54,313 nt of DNA from Salipiger abyssi (GTDB lineage: Bacteria > Pseudomonadota > Alphaproteobacteria > Rhodobacterales > Rhodobacteraceae), in contig NZ_JAEKIS010000024.1 in assembly GCF_017311415.1 (NCBI RefSeq), positions 1-54,313 on the forward strand, in the 5' to 3' direction. The translations under genes and the position numbers were made by a program. Positions within the stretch are counted from its first letter, which is position 1. Every line of letters begins with the position of its first letter. The notes under the pieces are model-generated. The model was given only the letters and a program-made list of their open reading frames with translations. It had not been told where the DNA came from and ran no database searches. Of the stretch, positions 6,653-15,162 are shown in pieces.

Positions 6653-8653
6653 ATGGTCCCGGAAATTGGTCACTTCGCACTGGCCCTCGCACTGGCGCTT
6701 GCGCTTGTTCAGAGTGTTCTACCGATTGCAGGTGCGTCGCGTAGAAATGCCGTCTGGATGAAATCCGCCCAGGCGACGGCAATAGGACAAGTGCTGTTTG
6801 TGGCCATCGCCTTCGCAGCGCTGATGCAGGCTTTCATCGTCAGCGATTTTACCGTCAGGAACGTCGTCGAGAACTCCCATTCGCTCAAGCCAATGCTCTA
6901 CAAGGTGGCCGGGACCTGGGGCAGCCATGAGGGTTCGCTGCTGCTCTGGATCCTGATACTCGCGGTGTTCGGCGCGGGCGTCGCCTGGTTCGGATCGAAC
7001 ATCCCCGCCGAGACCAAGGCGCGCACCTTGTCGGTGCAGGCGTGGATCAGCGTCGGCTTCCTGTCCTTCCTGCTGCTGACGTCGAACCCCTTCGAGCGGG
7101 TGTTTCCGCCGCCGCTCGACGGCAATGACCTCAACCCGTTGCTTCAGGACATGGGTCTCGCCATGCACCCGCCGCTCTTGTATTTCGGGTATGTCGGCTT
7201 CTCCATCGTGTTTTCCTTTGCCGTTGCGGCTCTTCTGGAAGGGCGCGTCGATCCGGCCTGGGCCAGATGGGTCCGCCCGTGGACATTGGCCGCGTGGGTC
7301 AGCCTTACGGCAGGTATCGCTCTTGGATCGTGGTGGGCCTATTATGAACTGGGCTGGGGCGGCTGGTGGTTCTGGGACCCGGTCGAGAACGTGAGCTTCA
7401 TGCCCTGGCTTCTGGGCACGGCGCTGCTGCATTCCGCCATCGTCACCGAAAAGCGCGACGCGTTCAAAAGCTGGACCATCCTACTTGCCATCCTGACTTT
7501 CTCGCTTTCACTTCTCGGGACGTTCATCGTCCGGTCAGGCCTGCTTACATCCGTGCATGCCTTCGCCGTCGATCCAGAGCGCGGGCTTTACATTCTGGGT
7601 CTGCTGGCCGTGTCCATCGGTGGGTCGCTGGCGCTCTACGCCTGGCGGGCGCCCGAAATGGAGCCGGGTGGTCTGTTTCGCCCGATCAGCCGCGAGGCCG
7701 GGCTGCTCGTGAACAACCTCATTCTGGCCGCCGCTACGGGAACGGTCCTGTTCGGGACGCTTTATCCACTGATCCTGGAGGCTGTCACCGGGGACAAGAT
7801 CTCGGTCGGTCCACCTTTCTTCAACGCGGCCTTCATTCCGATGATGCTGGCACTGGTCGTGTTCATGGGTCTTGGTCCATTCCTGTCGTGGAAGCGGGCT
7901 GATATCGCCGGTTTGCTCGATCGCATCCAATTCGTGGCCGTGCTGGCGGTCATTGCAGCCTTGGCCGCATGGTATCTTCTGAACGGTGGGCCGATCATGG
8001 CCTATCTTGCCATCCTCGGCGCAGCGTGGCTGCTTTTTGCGACCCTGCGGGAATGGGCGCTACGCATCCGTCTGTTCGAGGTTTCCCTTGCAGAGAGCGC
8101 GAGACGCGTGCGCAACCTGCCACGCGCCTCTCACGGTATGACGCTTGCCCATGCCGGCGTCGCTGTGTTGATGATGGGGATGATCGGCTCGACCGGATGG
8201 AAGAGTGAGGAGATCGTCTTTGCCGCCCCCGGGACCGAAGTCACGATCGCCGGGTTCGACATCACCTTCGAAGGGGCCGCAAAGGTTCAAGGGCCGAACT
8301 ACATCGCGGATCGCGGCACCCTTGTGGTGCGTCGGGATGGCGAATTGGTCACGACACTTTTCCCGGAACGGCGGTATTACCCGGTCGCGGAAAGCCAGAC
8401 GACGGAGTCGGCCATCCGCTCCACATTGGCGGGTGATCTCTATACGTCGATTGCAACGCCAGCCTCCGATCAAGTGAACAACGCCGGAGCATGGACCCTT
8501 CGGATCCTCTATGAACCGCTCGTCAACCTGATCTGGATCGGCTCGATCCTGCTGGTGATCGGTGGCTGTTTGTCCTTGTCGGATCGCCGTTTGAGGGTCG
8601 GGGCGCCGCGCCGTGCCAAACAGCCAGCCACCGATGCCGTTCCTGCCGAGTAG
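6653..8653 (+). CDS. ccmF: Cytochrome c haem lyase subunit CcmF
   Basis: 666-residue polytopic inner-membrane protein that ligates haem, delivered by CcmE, to apocytochrome c CXXCH motifs. The tryptophan-rich WWD signature GWGGWWFWDPVEN is at about residues 235-247, followed by membrane segments and a large periplasmic loop near the C-terminus. The ribosome site AGGAAAG precedes ATG 6653. It starts the ccmFGHI set. ccmABCDE are absent here, so CcmE-haem must come from the host genome. Length is typical for the family. Confidence 0.95.
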   Translation: MVPEIGHFALALALALALVQSVLPIAGASRRNAVWMKSAQATAIGQVLFVAIAFAALMQAFIVSDFTVRNVVENSHSLKPMLYKVAGTWGSHEGSLLLWILILAVFGAGVAWFGSNIPAETKARTLSVQAWISVGFLSFLLLTSNPFERVFPPPLDGNDLNPLLQDMGLAMHPPLLYFGYVGFSIVFSFAVAALLEGRVDPAWARWVRPWTLAAWVSLTAGIALGSWWAYYELGWGGWWFWDPVENVSFMPWLLGTALLHSAIVTEKRDAFKSWTILLAILTFSLSLLGTFIVRSGLLTSVHAFAVDPERGLYILGLLAVSIGGSLALYAWRAPEMEPGGLFRPISREAGLLVNNLILAAATGTVLFGTLYPLILEAVTGDKISVGPPFFNAAFIPMMLALVVFMGLGPFLSWKRADIAGLLDRIQFVAVLAVIAALAAWYLLNGGPIMAYLAILGAAWLLFATLREWALRIRLFEVSLAESARRVRNLPRASHGMTLAHAGVAVLMMGMIGSTGWKSEEIVFAAPGTEVTIAGFDITFEGAAKVQGPNYIADRGTLVVRRDGELVTTLFPERRYYPVAESQTTESAIRSTLAGDLYTSIATPASDQVNNAGAWTLRILYEPLVNLIWIGSILLVIGGCLSLSDRRLRVGAPRRAKQPATDAVPAE

Positions 8654-8661
8654 GAGAGAAG

Positions 8662-9228
8662 ATGAAACGTCTCATTGCCGGGCTGCCGTTTATTGCGGCG
8701 GTCATATTCGGTGGGTTTTTTCTCTGGGGGCTCAATCCCGACCGGGATCCCAACGAGATCCCTTCCGTCCTGATCTCGCAACCGGCCCCGGCGTTCGACC
8801 TCGATCCCGTGCCGGGGTTGGAGACACCCGGCCTGGCCCGAAGCGATCTTGTCGGCAACGAACGACCGGTCGTGGTCAATGTCTTTGCGTCCTGGTGCGT
8901 GCCCTGCCGCGCGGAACATGCCGTGTTGACAAGATTTGTCGAACGAGACGGCATGCGGTTGTTCGGAATAAACTACAAAGACAAACCTGAGGATGCCGTG
9001 AAGTGGCTCAATGACCTCGGCAATCCCTACGAGCGGATCGGGTCCGACCTGTCGGGCCGGACCGGGATCGAATGGGGCCTGTCGGGCGTGCCGGAAACCT
9101 TCATCGTCGATAGCGATGGCACCGTTTTGTTTCGCTATGTCGGGCCGGTCGTGGGTCCGGACGCCGTCGAACGGTTCACGCAAGCCCTGAAGCAGGCAGG
9201 CGCACTGCCAAATGGAGCAGGTTCATGA
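8662..9228 (+). CDS. ccmG: CcmG/DsbE-type thiol:disulfide oxidoreductase
   Basis: 188 residues with one N-terminal TM anchor (about 5-24) and a periplasmic thioredoxin fold. The active site is CVPC in FASWCVPCRAEH, with the cis-proline loop GVPETF further on. The GxxFxxxxxP-type entry (PAPAFDLDPVPG) is as in CcmG. It keeps the apocytochrome CXXCH cysteines reduced for haem attachment, drawing electrons from CcdA or a DsbD-type protein; both ccdA and scsB are in this window. AGGAGA precedes the start and the stop overlaps ccmH (ATGA). Confidence 0.93.
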   Translation: MKRLIAGLPFIAAVIFGGFFLWGLNPDRDPNEIPSVLISQPAPAFDLDPVPGLETPGLARSDLVGNERPVVVNVFASWCVPCRAEHAVLTRFVERDGMRLFGINYKDKPEDAVKWLNDLGNPYERIGSDLSGRTGIEWGLSGVPETFIVDSDGTVLFRYVGPVVGPDAVERFTQALKQAGALPNGAGS

Positions 9229-9698
9229 GACAGTTGATTTTCGCGTTTTGCATCGGGCTCCTTCCCTTTGCCGCCAATGCGGTGGAACCGGACGAAATGC
9301 TGACCGACCCGGTATTGGAACAGCGTGCGCGGGAGATTTCCAAGGATCTACGATGCGTCGTCTGTCAGAACCAGGACATCGACAGTTCGAACGCGGGTGT
9401 GGCGCGGGACTTGCGTCTGCTCGTACGCGAGCGCCTGGTCGTTGGAGACAGCGACGCGGAGGTGATCGAATACATACGGGCGCGGTACGGGGATTACGTG
9501 CTGCTGAAACCGCCTCTGGAGCCTGCGACCTACGCGCTTTGGTTCGCTCCGATCGCTTTCGTTCTGATCGGGGTTTTCGTTGGTGGCGGGCTACTGATGA
9601 GTCGGCGAAAGCAAGAGGCATTTGAAGACTTGGGCTCGGAGGATGAGAACACCGTGTCCGAAATTCTCAGGCAAAACGAAGCGGGGGATGCGTCATGA
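9225..9698 (+). CDS. ccmH: Cytochrome c maturation protein CcmH (CycL)
   Basis: 157 residues: signal peptide (about 1-19), a three-helix redox domain with the family motif LRCVVCQNQ (about 41-49), and one C-terminal TM (about 103-124). CcmH forms a mixed disulfide with apocytochrome c and presents it to CcmF. Start and stop are both ATGA overlaps with ccmG and ccmI, so translation is coupled. It is the short, single-domain form usual in alphaproteobacteria, with the TPR part on the separate CcmI. Confidence 0.95.
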   Translation: MRQLIFAFCIGLLPFAANAVEPDEMLTDPVLEQRAREISKDLRCVVCQNQDIDSSNAGVARDLRLLVRERLVVGDSDAEVIEYIRARYGDYVLLKPPLEPATYALWFAPIAFVLIGVFVGGGLLMSRRKQEAFEDLGSEDENTVSEILRQNEAGDAS

Positions 9699-10846
9699 TC
9701 TGGGGTATTTTCGTTCTTTTGACGCTGGTCGCAATCGGAATTGTCCTCTACCCGCTGCTGCTGTCCAAATCGAACACTCTCACCAGAGGGGATGCGGTAC
9801 CGGCGATCCTCGCCGATCAGATGCGGGAAATCCAACGAGACATGGACCGCGGTTTGATTTCTGAACAGGAAGCTCAAGCGGCCAGACTCGAGATCAAGAA
9901 ACGGATCCTCGCGACGACCCGCAATTCGGAAGAAAAAGCCGGATCATCCCGTAATGGTGGCAGAGTCACTCTCGTTGTCGCGGCGGTCCTCGCGCCGGTT
10001 ATTGCCGCGGGCTACTATCTGACGATGGGATCGCCGGAGGTTCCTTCAATGGCCTTCGCTGCCCGTGCAGAGGAGCGGGCACAGACTGATGAAGTGACGG
10101 CGCTGGCAATACAACTTCGCGAAAGGCTTGTATCCGATCCGACCGGCGGCCCTAGCGAAGGGTGGATGCTGTTGGGCCAGACCTATCAGCGCATGGGCAG
10201 AGCAGCCGATGCCGTCGAAGCCTTCGAAGTCGTTGCCGAACGGGAGGATGCCACCTCCGCGACATTCTCCATGCTGGCAGAGGCTGTCGCGGTTGCCAAT
10301 GACGGCGTTGTTATTCCACGGGCGAAATTGGCCATTGATCGCGCTTTGGACCTTGACCCATCCAATCCTGCGGCAACCTACTTCGAGTCTCTGTATTACT
10401 TTCAGCAAGAAGAGACGCGTAAGGCCTACGATCTGCTTGTTTCACGACTGAATCAGGAAGAGGCTTACGTTCCCTGGATGGAGACCTATGCAGCGCAGAT
10501 CAACCGGATTGCAGCGGCAGCTGACCTTCCGGTCGTCAATCTACCCAGCGGGCCGACGTCGCAACCAGGCCCGAGTGCCGCAGATGTCGCGGCGGCGTCG
10601 GAGATGAATGACGCGGATCGCGCGGAGTTCATCCGATCGATGGTCTCGCGGCTGGCCGAGCGTCTTGAGGATGAACCGGACGATCTGGATGGTTGGATGC
10701 GGCTGGCAAATGCCTATACCGTCCTTCAGGAGCCCGATCGCGCCGTTGAGGCCTACCGCAAGGCTGAAGCGCTGTTGGAGCAGCAGCCCGCCAGTGATCC
10801 TCGGCGTGCGGCGGTCCGTGCCGCGCTTGAGCGGCTCGGCGGCTGA
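9695..10846 (+). CDS. ccmI: Cytochrome c maturation chaperone CcmI (TPR)
   Basis: 383 residues. Two TM segments (about 1-22 and 91-112) flank a cytoplasmic loop with a leucine-zipper-like helix, followed by a periplasmic TPR region (about 130-380; repeats such as GWMLLGQTYQRMGRAADAVEAF and the later GWMRLANAYTVLQEPDRAVEAY region). CcmI holds the C-terminus of apocytochromes and delivers it to CcmFH. It is last in the operon and convergent with scsB. Length and layout match Rhodobacter-type CcmI. Confidence 0.93.
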   Translation: MIWGIFVLLTLVAIGIVLYPLLLSKSNTLTRGDAVPAILADQMREIQRDMDRGLISEQEAQAARLEIKKRILATTRNSEEKAGSSRNGGRVTLVVAAVLAPVIAAGYYLTMGSPEVPSMAFAARAEERAQTDEVTALAIQLRERLVSDPTGGPSEGWMLLGQTYQRMGRAADAVEAFEVVAEREDATSATFSMLAEAVAVANDGVVIPRAKLAIDRALDLDPSNPAATYFESLYYFQQEETRKAYDLLVSRLNQEEAYVPWMETYAAQINRIAAAADLPVVNLPSGPTSQPGPSAADVAAASEMNDADRAEFIRSMVSRLAERLEDEPDDLDGWMRLANAYTVLQEPDRAVEAYRKAEALLEQQPASDPRRAAVRAALERLGG

Positions 10847-10849
10847 CTA

Positions 10850-10873
10850 CTGCTCGGTGTCCCGGTCGAGCAG
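10850..10873. terminator. Weak inverted repeat between ccmI and scsB
   Basis: CTGCTCG and CGAGCAG flank a ten-base loop in the 28-bp gap between the two convergent stops. There is no clear T-run on either side, so this is at most a weak bidirectional terminator. Confidence 0.3.
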
Positions 10874-10874
10874 G

Positions 10875-13004
10875 TCACTCCTGTCCGGCAACCTTTGCGG
10901 AAACATCCCGACCACTGGCTTGCGCCAAGGCGTTCATCACGTCCTCGGTTTTTAGCAATTCGGACAGCACAATGCCGTTCGGTGCCGATGGTCCGTAGAC
11001 GGCATTGAAGGGGATGCCGTATCTGCCGAAACTCTCAAGGTAGCGGGAAATGCGCGTGTCCGGGCGTGTCCAATCTGCCTGCATCGCCGTGACTCCAGGC
11101 GCTTCAAGCGCGCTCCGGACTGGCTCCCGATCGATGATAAGTGTCTTGTTCGCTTTGCAAGTCAGACACCAGTCAGCGGTCACATCGACAAAAACGACCT
11201 CTCCTGCGGACACGCGTTTCGCTATTTCCGAACGATCAAATGCGATCCAAGCCATTGCCAACTGCGGCGTCGAACGCGCAGGTGCTGATTGCTGCAAGAG
11301 AGGACCTGCGGCAATGGCCAGGACAAGGCTGGCTATGGCAATAGACCACCTGAATTGGGACTGCACATTCGGGAGAGATAGTATCAGAACGGCGAGACCG
11401 GACAACGCCGCGACCGCGATGACAGACGCAAGCCCGGCGACACCGTCGAGCACCCAGAACAGCCACACGGCGGTTGCAAGCAACAAAACCCCCATGACGC
11501 TTTTGATGATCAGCATCCATCGACCAGGCTTGGGCATGAATGCGACCAGACGCGGGAACGCGGCGATGACGAGATAGGGCAGGGCGAGGCCGAGCCCGAG
11601 GCTCGTAAAGACGATGAGGATGTCCACGCCACGCCCGGCCAAAGCAAAGGCCACCGCGGTGCCGAGGAACGGTGCCGAACAAGGCGTCGCCATGACGGCA
11701 CCGAACATGCCAGTGAAAAAGTCGGCGGAATACCCGTTGCGTCCTCCGGCCCCTGCAAGCCGCGTCTGCATGCCGTGTGGAAGGGCGAACTCGAACGCTC
11801 CGAACAGATTTGCCGAAAAGACGAGCAGGACAGCGATCATCGCCGCAAGAAACAGCGGGCTTTGAAACTGCAAACCCCACCCGACGCTGAGGCCTGCCGT
11901 CTGGAGCGCCCAGAGGACGAGCGCCAGACCCCACATGAACGTCATGATGCCGGCGCTGGCAGCGACGAAACCGAACCGGACACGGGTTGTGTCGTGATCG
12001 GTGTGTTTGAGCACAGACGACACCTTGATGGACAGCACCGGCAGCACGCAGGGCATCACATTCAGGATCAATCCGCCCAGCAGCGCGATCGCGGCAATCC
12101 AGATCAGTTCCATCATGTCCGGTGTCGTGGCGGCCAGTTCAAAGGGTGGTGCTATTCCTTGCGCCACGCGATCCGCGATGATCGTGAAGGCCCGGTTCTC
12201 GCCGTCGGTGACGGTAATCGACGGAGCCACTGTCACATCCGTATTCGACGAGAGGATCGGCAAGCGCGCCCAAAGCAAACGATCCTCTTCTCCCAAACGG
12301 ATATCGGGTTTGCCAAGCGCAACACCCATACCCAGTTCGGGAAACACATCCGGCGACTGGAGTGGTTCATCGACGCGAAGGCTGACGATCAACTCCGTGA
12401 GGTCTTCGTCGATGAAGGCATTTGCCTCGCTGACGCCGCTCGTCTTGGCCCCTTCGGGGACGCGCTCGGAAAACGTACCGATCAGCCCAGCCGAAGTGCT
12501 GTCGATGACGTTGCCCCGTCCGAGGCGAAGTGACAGGTCAAACTCTTCCGGGACACAGACATTGGAGCACACCAGCAGTTTGACCTGCGCGGAAAGAGTC
12601 ACAGGTGCGCCGGGATCTTTGAGCGTTATGCGCAGCGGAAAGACGACTTCACCCGCATAACCAAAATTTTCGATGCCGAAGGCGGTGAAGCGCGTCGGGG
12701 CGGGCCACATGAATTCGACATCTGCGACGTTTTCGGAACCGCTCCATTCGACCGAAGGCGGTATTCCCACCTCGCCCGCCGACCGCCAATAGGTCTTCCA
12801 GTTTTCGTTCAGTTGAAGGTGAAGCCCGGCTGACAGAGTCTGTGTGTTCTCGGGAACGCCGTCCTGTACACTAATGAGATGCGCGGTGAGTGGCGCGCTC
12901 TGGTATTCAGCAGAGGTTGCTGCCGCGACACTTCCAGAGACAACGGCCAGGAGCACGAAGGGAATAAGCAAAACCCGTCGCAGGATCAAAAGGCAATCGA
13001 TCAA
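10875..13004 (-). CDS. scsB: ScsB/DsbD-family transmembrane thiol reductase
   Basis: 709 residues. Signal peptide (about 1-27); periplasmic N-terminal region (about 30-290) with the cysteine pair CSNVC near 148-152; eight-TM electron-carrier domain with MPCVLPVLS and ATPCSAPFLG, whose cysteines pass electrons across the membrane; C-terminal thioredoxin domain with DWCLTCKANK. The long N-terminal region marks the copper-sensitivity-suppressor ScsB form rather than classical DsbD. Likely partners are ScsC-like 18595 and CcmG. It lies 57 bases after a small lipoprotein gene in a minus-strand operon behind the 13649 promoter. DsbD-superfamily identity is certain; ScsB subtype likely. Confidence 0.9.
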   Translation of the reverse strand: MIDCLLILRRVLLIPFVLLAVVSGSVAAATSAEYQSAPLTAHLISVQDGVPENTQTLSAGLHLQLNENWKTYWRSAGEVGIPPSVEWSGSENVADVEFMWPAPTRFTAFGIENFGYAGEVVFPLRITLKDPGAPVTLSAQVKLLVCSNVCVPEEFDLSLRLGRGNVIDSTSAGLIGTFSERVPEGAKTSGVSEANAFIDEDLTELIVSLRVDEPLQSPDVFPELGMGVALGKPDIRLGEEDRLLWARLPILSSNTDVTVAPSITVTDGENRAFTIIADRVAQGIAPPFELAATTPDMMELIWIAAIALLGGLILNVMPCVLPVLSIKVSSVLKHTDHDTTRVRFGFVAASAGIMTFMWGLALVLWALQTAGLSVGWGLQFQSPLFLAAMIAVLLVFSANLFGAFEFALPHGMQTRLAGAGGRNGYSADFFTGMFGAVMATPCSAPFLGTAVAFALAGRGVDILIVFTSLGLGLALPYLVIAAFPRLVAFMPKPGRWMLIIKSVMGVLLLATAVWLFWVLDGVAGLASVIAVAALSGLAVLILSLPNVQSQFRWSIAIASLVLAIAAGPLLQQSAPARSTPQLAMAWIAFDRSEIAKRVSAGEVVFVDVTADWCLTCKANKTLIIDREPVRSALEAPGVTAMQADWTRPDTRISRYLESFGRYGIPFNAVYGPSAPNGIVLSELLKTEDVMNALAQASGRDVSAKVAGQE

Positions 13005-13061
13005 GATACCTGCTTCCTTCCCATATTTTCCGCAGATTTCGCCAGGACGGCGGAAATTGCG

Positions 13062-13286
13062 TCAAAGTCCACCTGTGGCAAAACCCTGACGACCGTCCGC
13101 ACAGACAATTCGCGCAACGCCAGTCGCAGAAGATGAAAGGGTTCGACACCCATCCGGCAGAAGGTCTGACGCTTGCTTCGTGGACACGATAGCCTTCAGA
13201 TCTAGGCAGTCTGCAAGGCTTCCCGCGCAACCTCCAAGTAATGTAACCATCAACAGCAATACGAATACCTTTGCTTTCCCTCGCAC
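13062..13286 (-). CDS. Small hypothetical lipoprotein
   Basis: 74 residues with a typical lipoprotein signal: hydrophobic run and lipobox LLGGC, so lipidation at Cys20. The mature part is about 55 residues with three further cysteines (DCLDL, DGCRTL, IVCADG). Three cysteines outside the lipobox are unusual for such a small periplasmic protein and fit the thiol-redox setting. It sits between the small membrane protein (gap one base) and scsB. No family is recognised; the start has only a weak ribosome site. Confidence 0.6.
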   Translation of the reverse strand: MRGKAKVFVLLLMVTLLGGCAGSLADCLDLKAIVSTKQASDLLPDGCRTLSSSATGVARIVCADGRQGFATGGL

Positions 13287-13287
13287 A

Positions 13288-13590
13288 TCACTGCCTGTTG
13301 CGGGCGACGCTAGGAATCACGGAACTTATGGGCTCGGGCGCTTCCTCGATAGTATCGTTTGCCTTGTCGGAATGGCACGATTTCCCCATGAATCTATGCA
13401 TCACAAGATGCGCTCCAACGCACAACAGGAGCGGGGCGAAAGCCGATGCATTGCCCCACATACCCGCAAGCGTTCCGCCAGCGAGAAAAAAACCGATCAC
13501 GGGCAACAGCATCACAATGCAACACGCCATCATTCCGTAATGCATGAGCTTGTCTGTAATCGGCTTATTCTTGGGATTTTCGTCGTCCAT
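13288..13590 (-). CDS. Small membrane protein (DUF2933-like)
   Basis: 100 residues with two TM helices (about 17-38 and 47-65) joined by a short Gly-rich turn, then HLVMHRFMGKSCHS, a His/Met/Cys-containing tail seen in DUF2933-type proteins of copper islands. An acidic C-terminal tail follows. First gene of the operon leading to scsB; its ATG lies about 29 bases after the -10 of a CueR-type promoter. A metal-related role is inferred from the promoter and the His/Met/Cys tail, not from a known function. Confidence 0.65.
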   Translation of the reverse strand: MDDENPKNKPITDKLMHYGMMACCIVMLLPVIGFFLAGGTLAGMWGNASAFAPLLLCVGAHLVMHRFMGKSCHSDKANDTIEEAPEPISSVIPSVARNRQ

Positions 13591-13618
13591 GACACCCTCT
13601 TTGTCTCGTTCCTGGCGT

Positions 13619-13666
13619 CATTTGCGACCCTCCAGCAGGGTAAGGTCAAGGATACAAATGGATACA
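13619..13666 (-). promoter_or_regulatory. CueR-type promoter with abutting response-regulator box
   Basis: On the minus strand: TTGACC (13649-13644), 19-base spacer with dyad ACCCTGCTGGAGGGT, then CAAATG. One base upstream of the -35 is the hexamer pair TGTATC-CATT-TGTATC (13666-13651). The same 16-mer type lies upstream of the response-regulator gene. The layout suggests combined CueR and two-component control of the 13590-10875 operon. Confidence 0.65.
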
Positions 13667-13745
13667 CTTCTCGCGGCCTTGTCAGGTTGCCTGATGCCGG
13701 GTCTCCCGTAAAAGACATGTACAAACCGTAGGCTAGGAGTGTGTC

Positions 13746-14306
13746 ATGACGACATCGCGAAACAACAAGATCAATCGATGAAGCCTGTTGGGGTATGCGG
13801 CTGTCGCTTTGGTTGCACCAAGCGTGGTTCGAGCCGAAACCATTCGCCGCAACATTTCTTCTTTCCGAGTTCATGACTGGCAAGACCATTTCGACACGCT
13901 CGGCAAAGGGATCATCATCTCAGACACCGTGACGATGGCGCTACAGCACTGGACAGCGGACGGCGAGATGCGGATTTACCCGACATCCGTTCCGCTGACC
14001 GACGAACTCACCAAACGCGGTTACACTGAAGTGGTGGAAAAACGCAAAAACCCCAGTTGGGCGCCGACGCCCTCCATGCGGGAACGCAATCCGGAATGGC
14101 CGGCACGTATCGAGGGGGGTGATCCGGACAACCCCTTGGGTACTCGCGCACTGTACCTGTCGTGGCAGTACTACCGTATTCACGGGACACAGGACACGCG
14201 CAAGATCGGCCGCCGGTCGTCAAACGGCTGCATCGGTTTGTTCAACGAACAGATCGAGGAAGTCTACGAGCGAGCGCCTGTCGGCACTCAAGTCAAACTC
14301 ATCTGA
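13746..14306 (+). pseudogene. YkuD L,D-transpeptidase with in-frame TGA in its Tat signal
   Basis: ATG 13746 follows AGGAG at six bases and reads MTTSRNNKINR, then TGA (13779-13781), then SLLGYAAVALVAPSVVRA. One base change (CGA to TGA) would restore the twin-arginine motif RRSLLG and a normal signal peptide. The rest is an intact YkuD domain with HGTQ...SSNGCIG, the catalytic His/Cys motif of L,D-transpeptidases that cross-link peptidoglycan. A TTG at 13788 could give a 172-residue product lacking the arginines. It is first in the cytochrome/multicopper-oxidase operon. Either nonsense mutation, sequence error, or rare restart; export would be lost or weakened. Confidence 0.75.
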
Positions 14307-14334
14307 CCCAACGGGCAAGGCGGAAGATACAGGC

Positions 14335-14793
14335 ATGGACAAATTAACTGCGCTGATTGGTGCCGTTTTTGTTATCGGCGGGGGTTTTGCCGTTTGGCAG
14401 TTCGTTGGAGCCGAAGATTTAGCGGTTGGCCACTCCATGACGCCACCTGACACAAGCGAGATTGCCGAAGGCGATCCGATCGTCCAGGTCCAGCTGCCTG
14501 ACGCACTCTCGCAGCAGGCGGCGCTTGGGAAGAACATATTCGAGGCAAAATGTTCCGAGTGTCACGGCGAAAATGCCGCCGGTCGCAACGGTGTTGCGCC
14601 GCCTCTCGTGCACAAGATCTACGAACCGAGCCACCATTCGGACATGGCTTTTGTTCTGGCAGCTCAAAACGGCGTCCGTGCACATCACTGGAATTTCGGT
14701 AATATGCCTAAGATCGAGGGATTGACCCAAGGAGACGTCAAGATGGTGGCCGCCTATGTCCGCGAATTGCAGCGGGCCAACGGGATCAACTGA
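14335..14793 (+). CDS. Membrane-anchored or exported c-type cytochrome
   Basis: 152 residues from ATG 14335 (GGAAG upstream). An uncleaved-looking N-terminal hydrophobic helix (about 5-25) leads to a periplasmic class-I cytochrome fold with haem site CSECH (about 75-79) and downstream methionines (NMPKIEG) that can supply the sixth ligand. The C-terminal helix VAAYVRELQ is typical. Start 28 bases after the YkuD gene and stop overlapping the next ATG show one operon. Electron partner is probably one of the neighbouring cytochromes or the multicopper oxidase. Confidence 0.88.
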   Translation: MDKLTALIGAVFVIGGGFAVWQFVGAEDLAVGHSMTPPDTSEIAEGDPIVQVQLPDALSQQAALGKNIFEAKCSECHGENAAGRNGVAPPLVHKIYEPSHHSDMAFVLAAQNGVRAHHWNFGNMPKIEGLTQGDVKMVAAYVRELQRANGIN

Positions 14794-15119
14794 TGCGTTG
14801 GTCGAAGACGAACCGATGGATTCTGTCGGCCGTTTTCGGCCTTTTCCTTGTAGTACTCGGGGTGCCAGAGGCGCCGGTATATCATGGTGAAACGTCGTTG
14901 GGGCAGGAATACCATGGTCACGAAGACGCAGGGCCATCGACCGAGGCCTCTGGCCACTGCCATCCAGGCCTCGATTGTTCTGTCCCGGCAGCGTTATTGC
15001 TTCAGCCGAACATGGCGTACGAGCCTTCTTTTCTGAAAGCCGTCATGCAAGACGGCGCGATCCAACGAACCGAATTGCGCCCGATCAGCGATCCTCCACC
15101 GCCCCGACGGTGGGTCTGA
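14793..15119 (+). CDS. Small hypothetical exported protein
   Basis: 108 residues; N-terminal hydrophobic segment (about 9-24) followed by a His-rich stretch (YHGETSLGQEYHGHED) and HCHPGLDCSVPAAL, with two cysteines and two histidines close together. This motif resembles small DUF2946-like secreted proteins of copper clusters, which I cannot confirm. TGATG coupling to the upstream cytochrome gene argues that it is real. Possible metal ligation by the His/Cys cluster is inference. Confidence 0.6.
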   Translation: MRWSKTNRWILSAVFGLFLVVLGVPEAPVYHGETSLGQEYHGHEDAGPSTEASGHCHPGLDCSVPAALLLQPNMAYEPSFLKAVMQDGAIQRTELRPISDPPPPRRWV

Positions 15120-15162
15120 TTTCACATCGCTCGAAAAGCAGACCCAAAGAAGGATCGAAGAC

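Noticed and set aside
13779-13781. TGA in the YkuD gene as a selenocysteine codon
   Set aside because: The position corresponds to Arg of a Tat motif, outside the catalytic domain, and no SECIS-like hairpin is evident; mutation is simpler.
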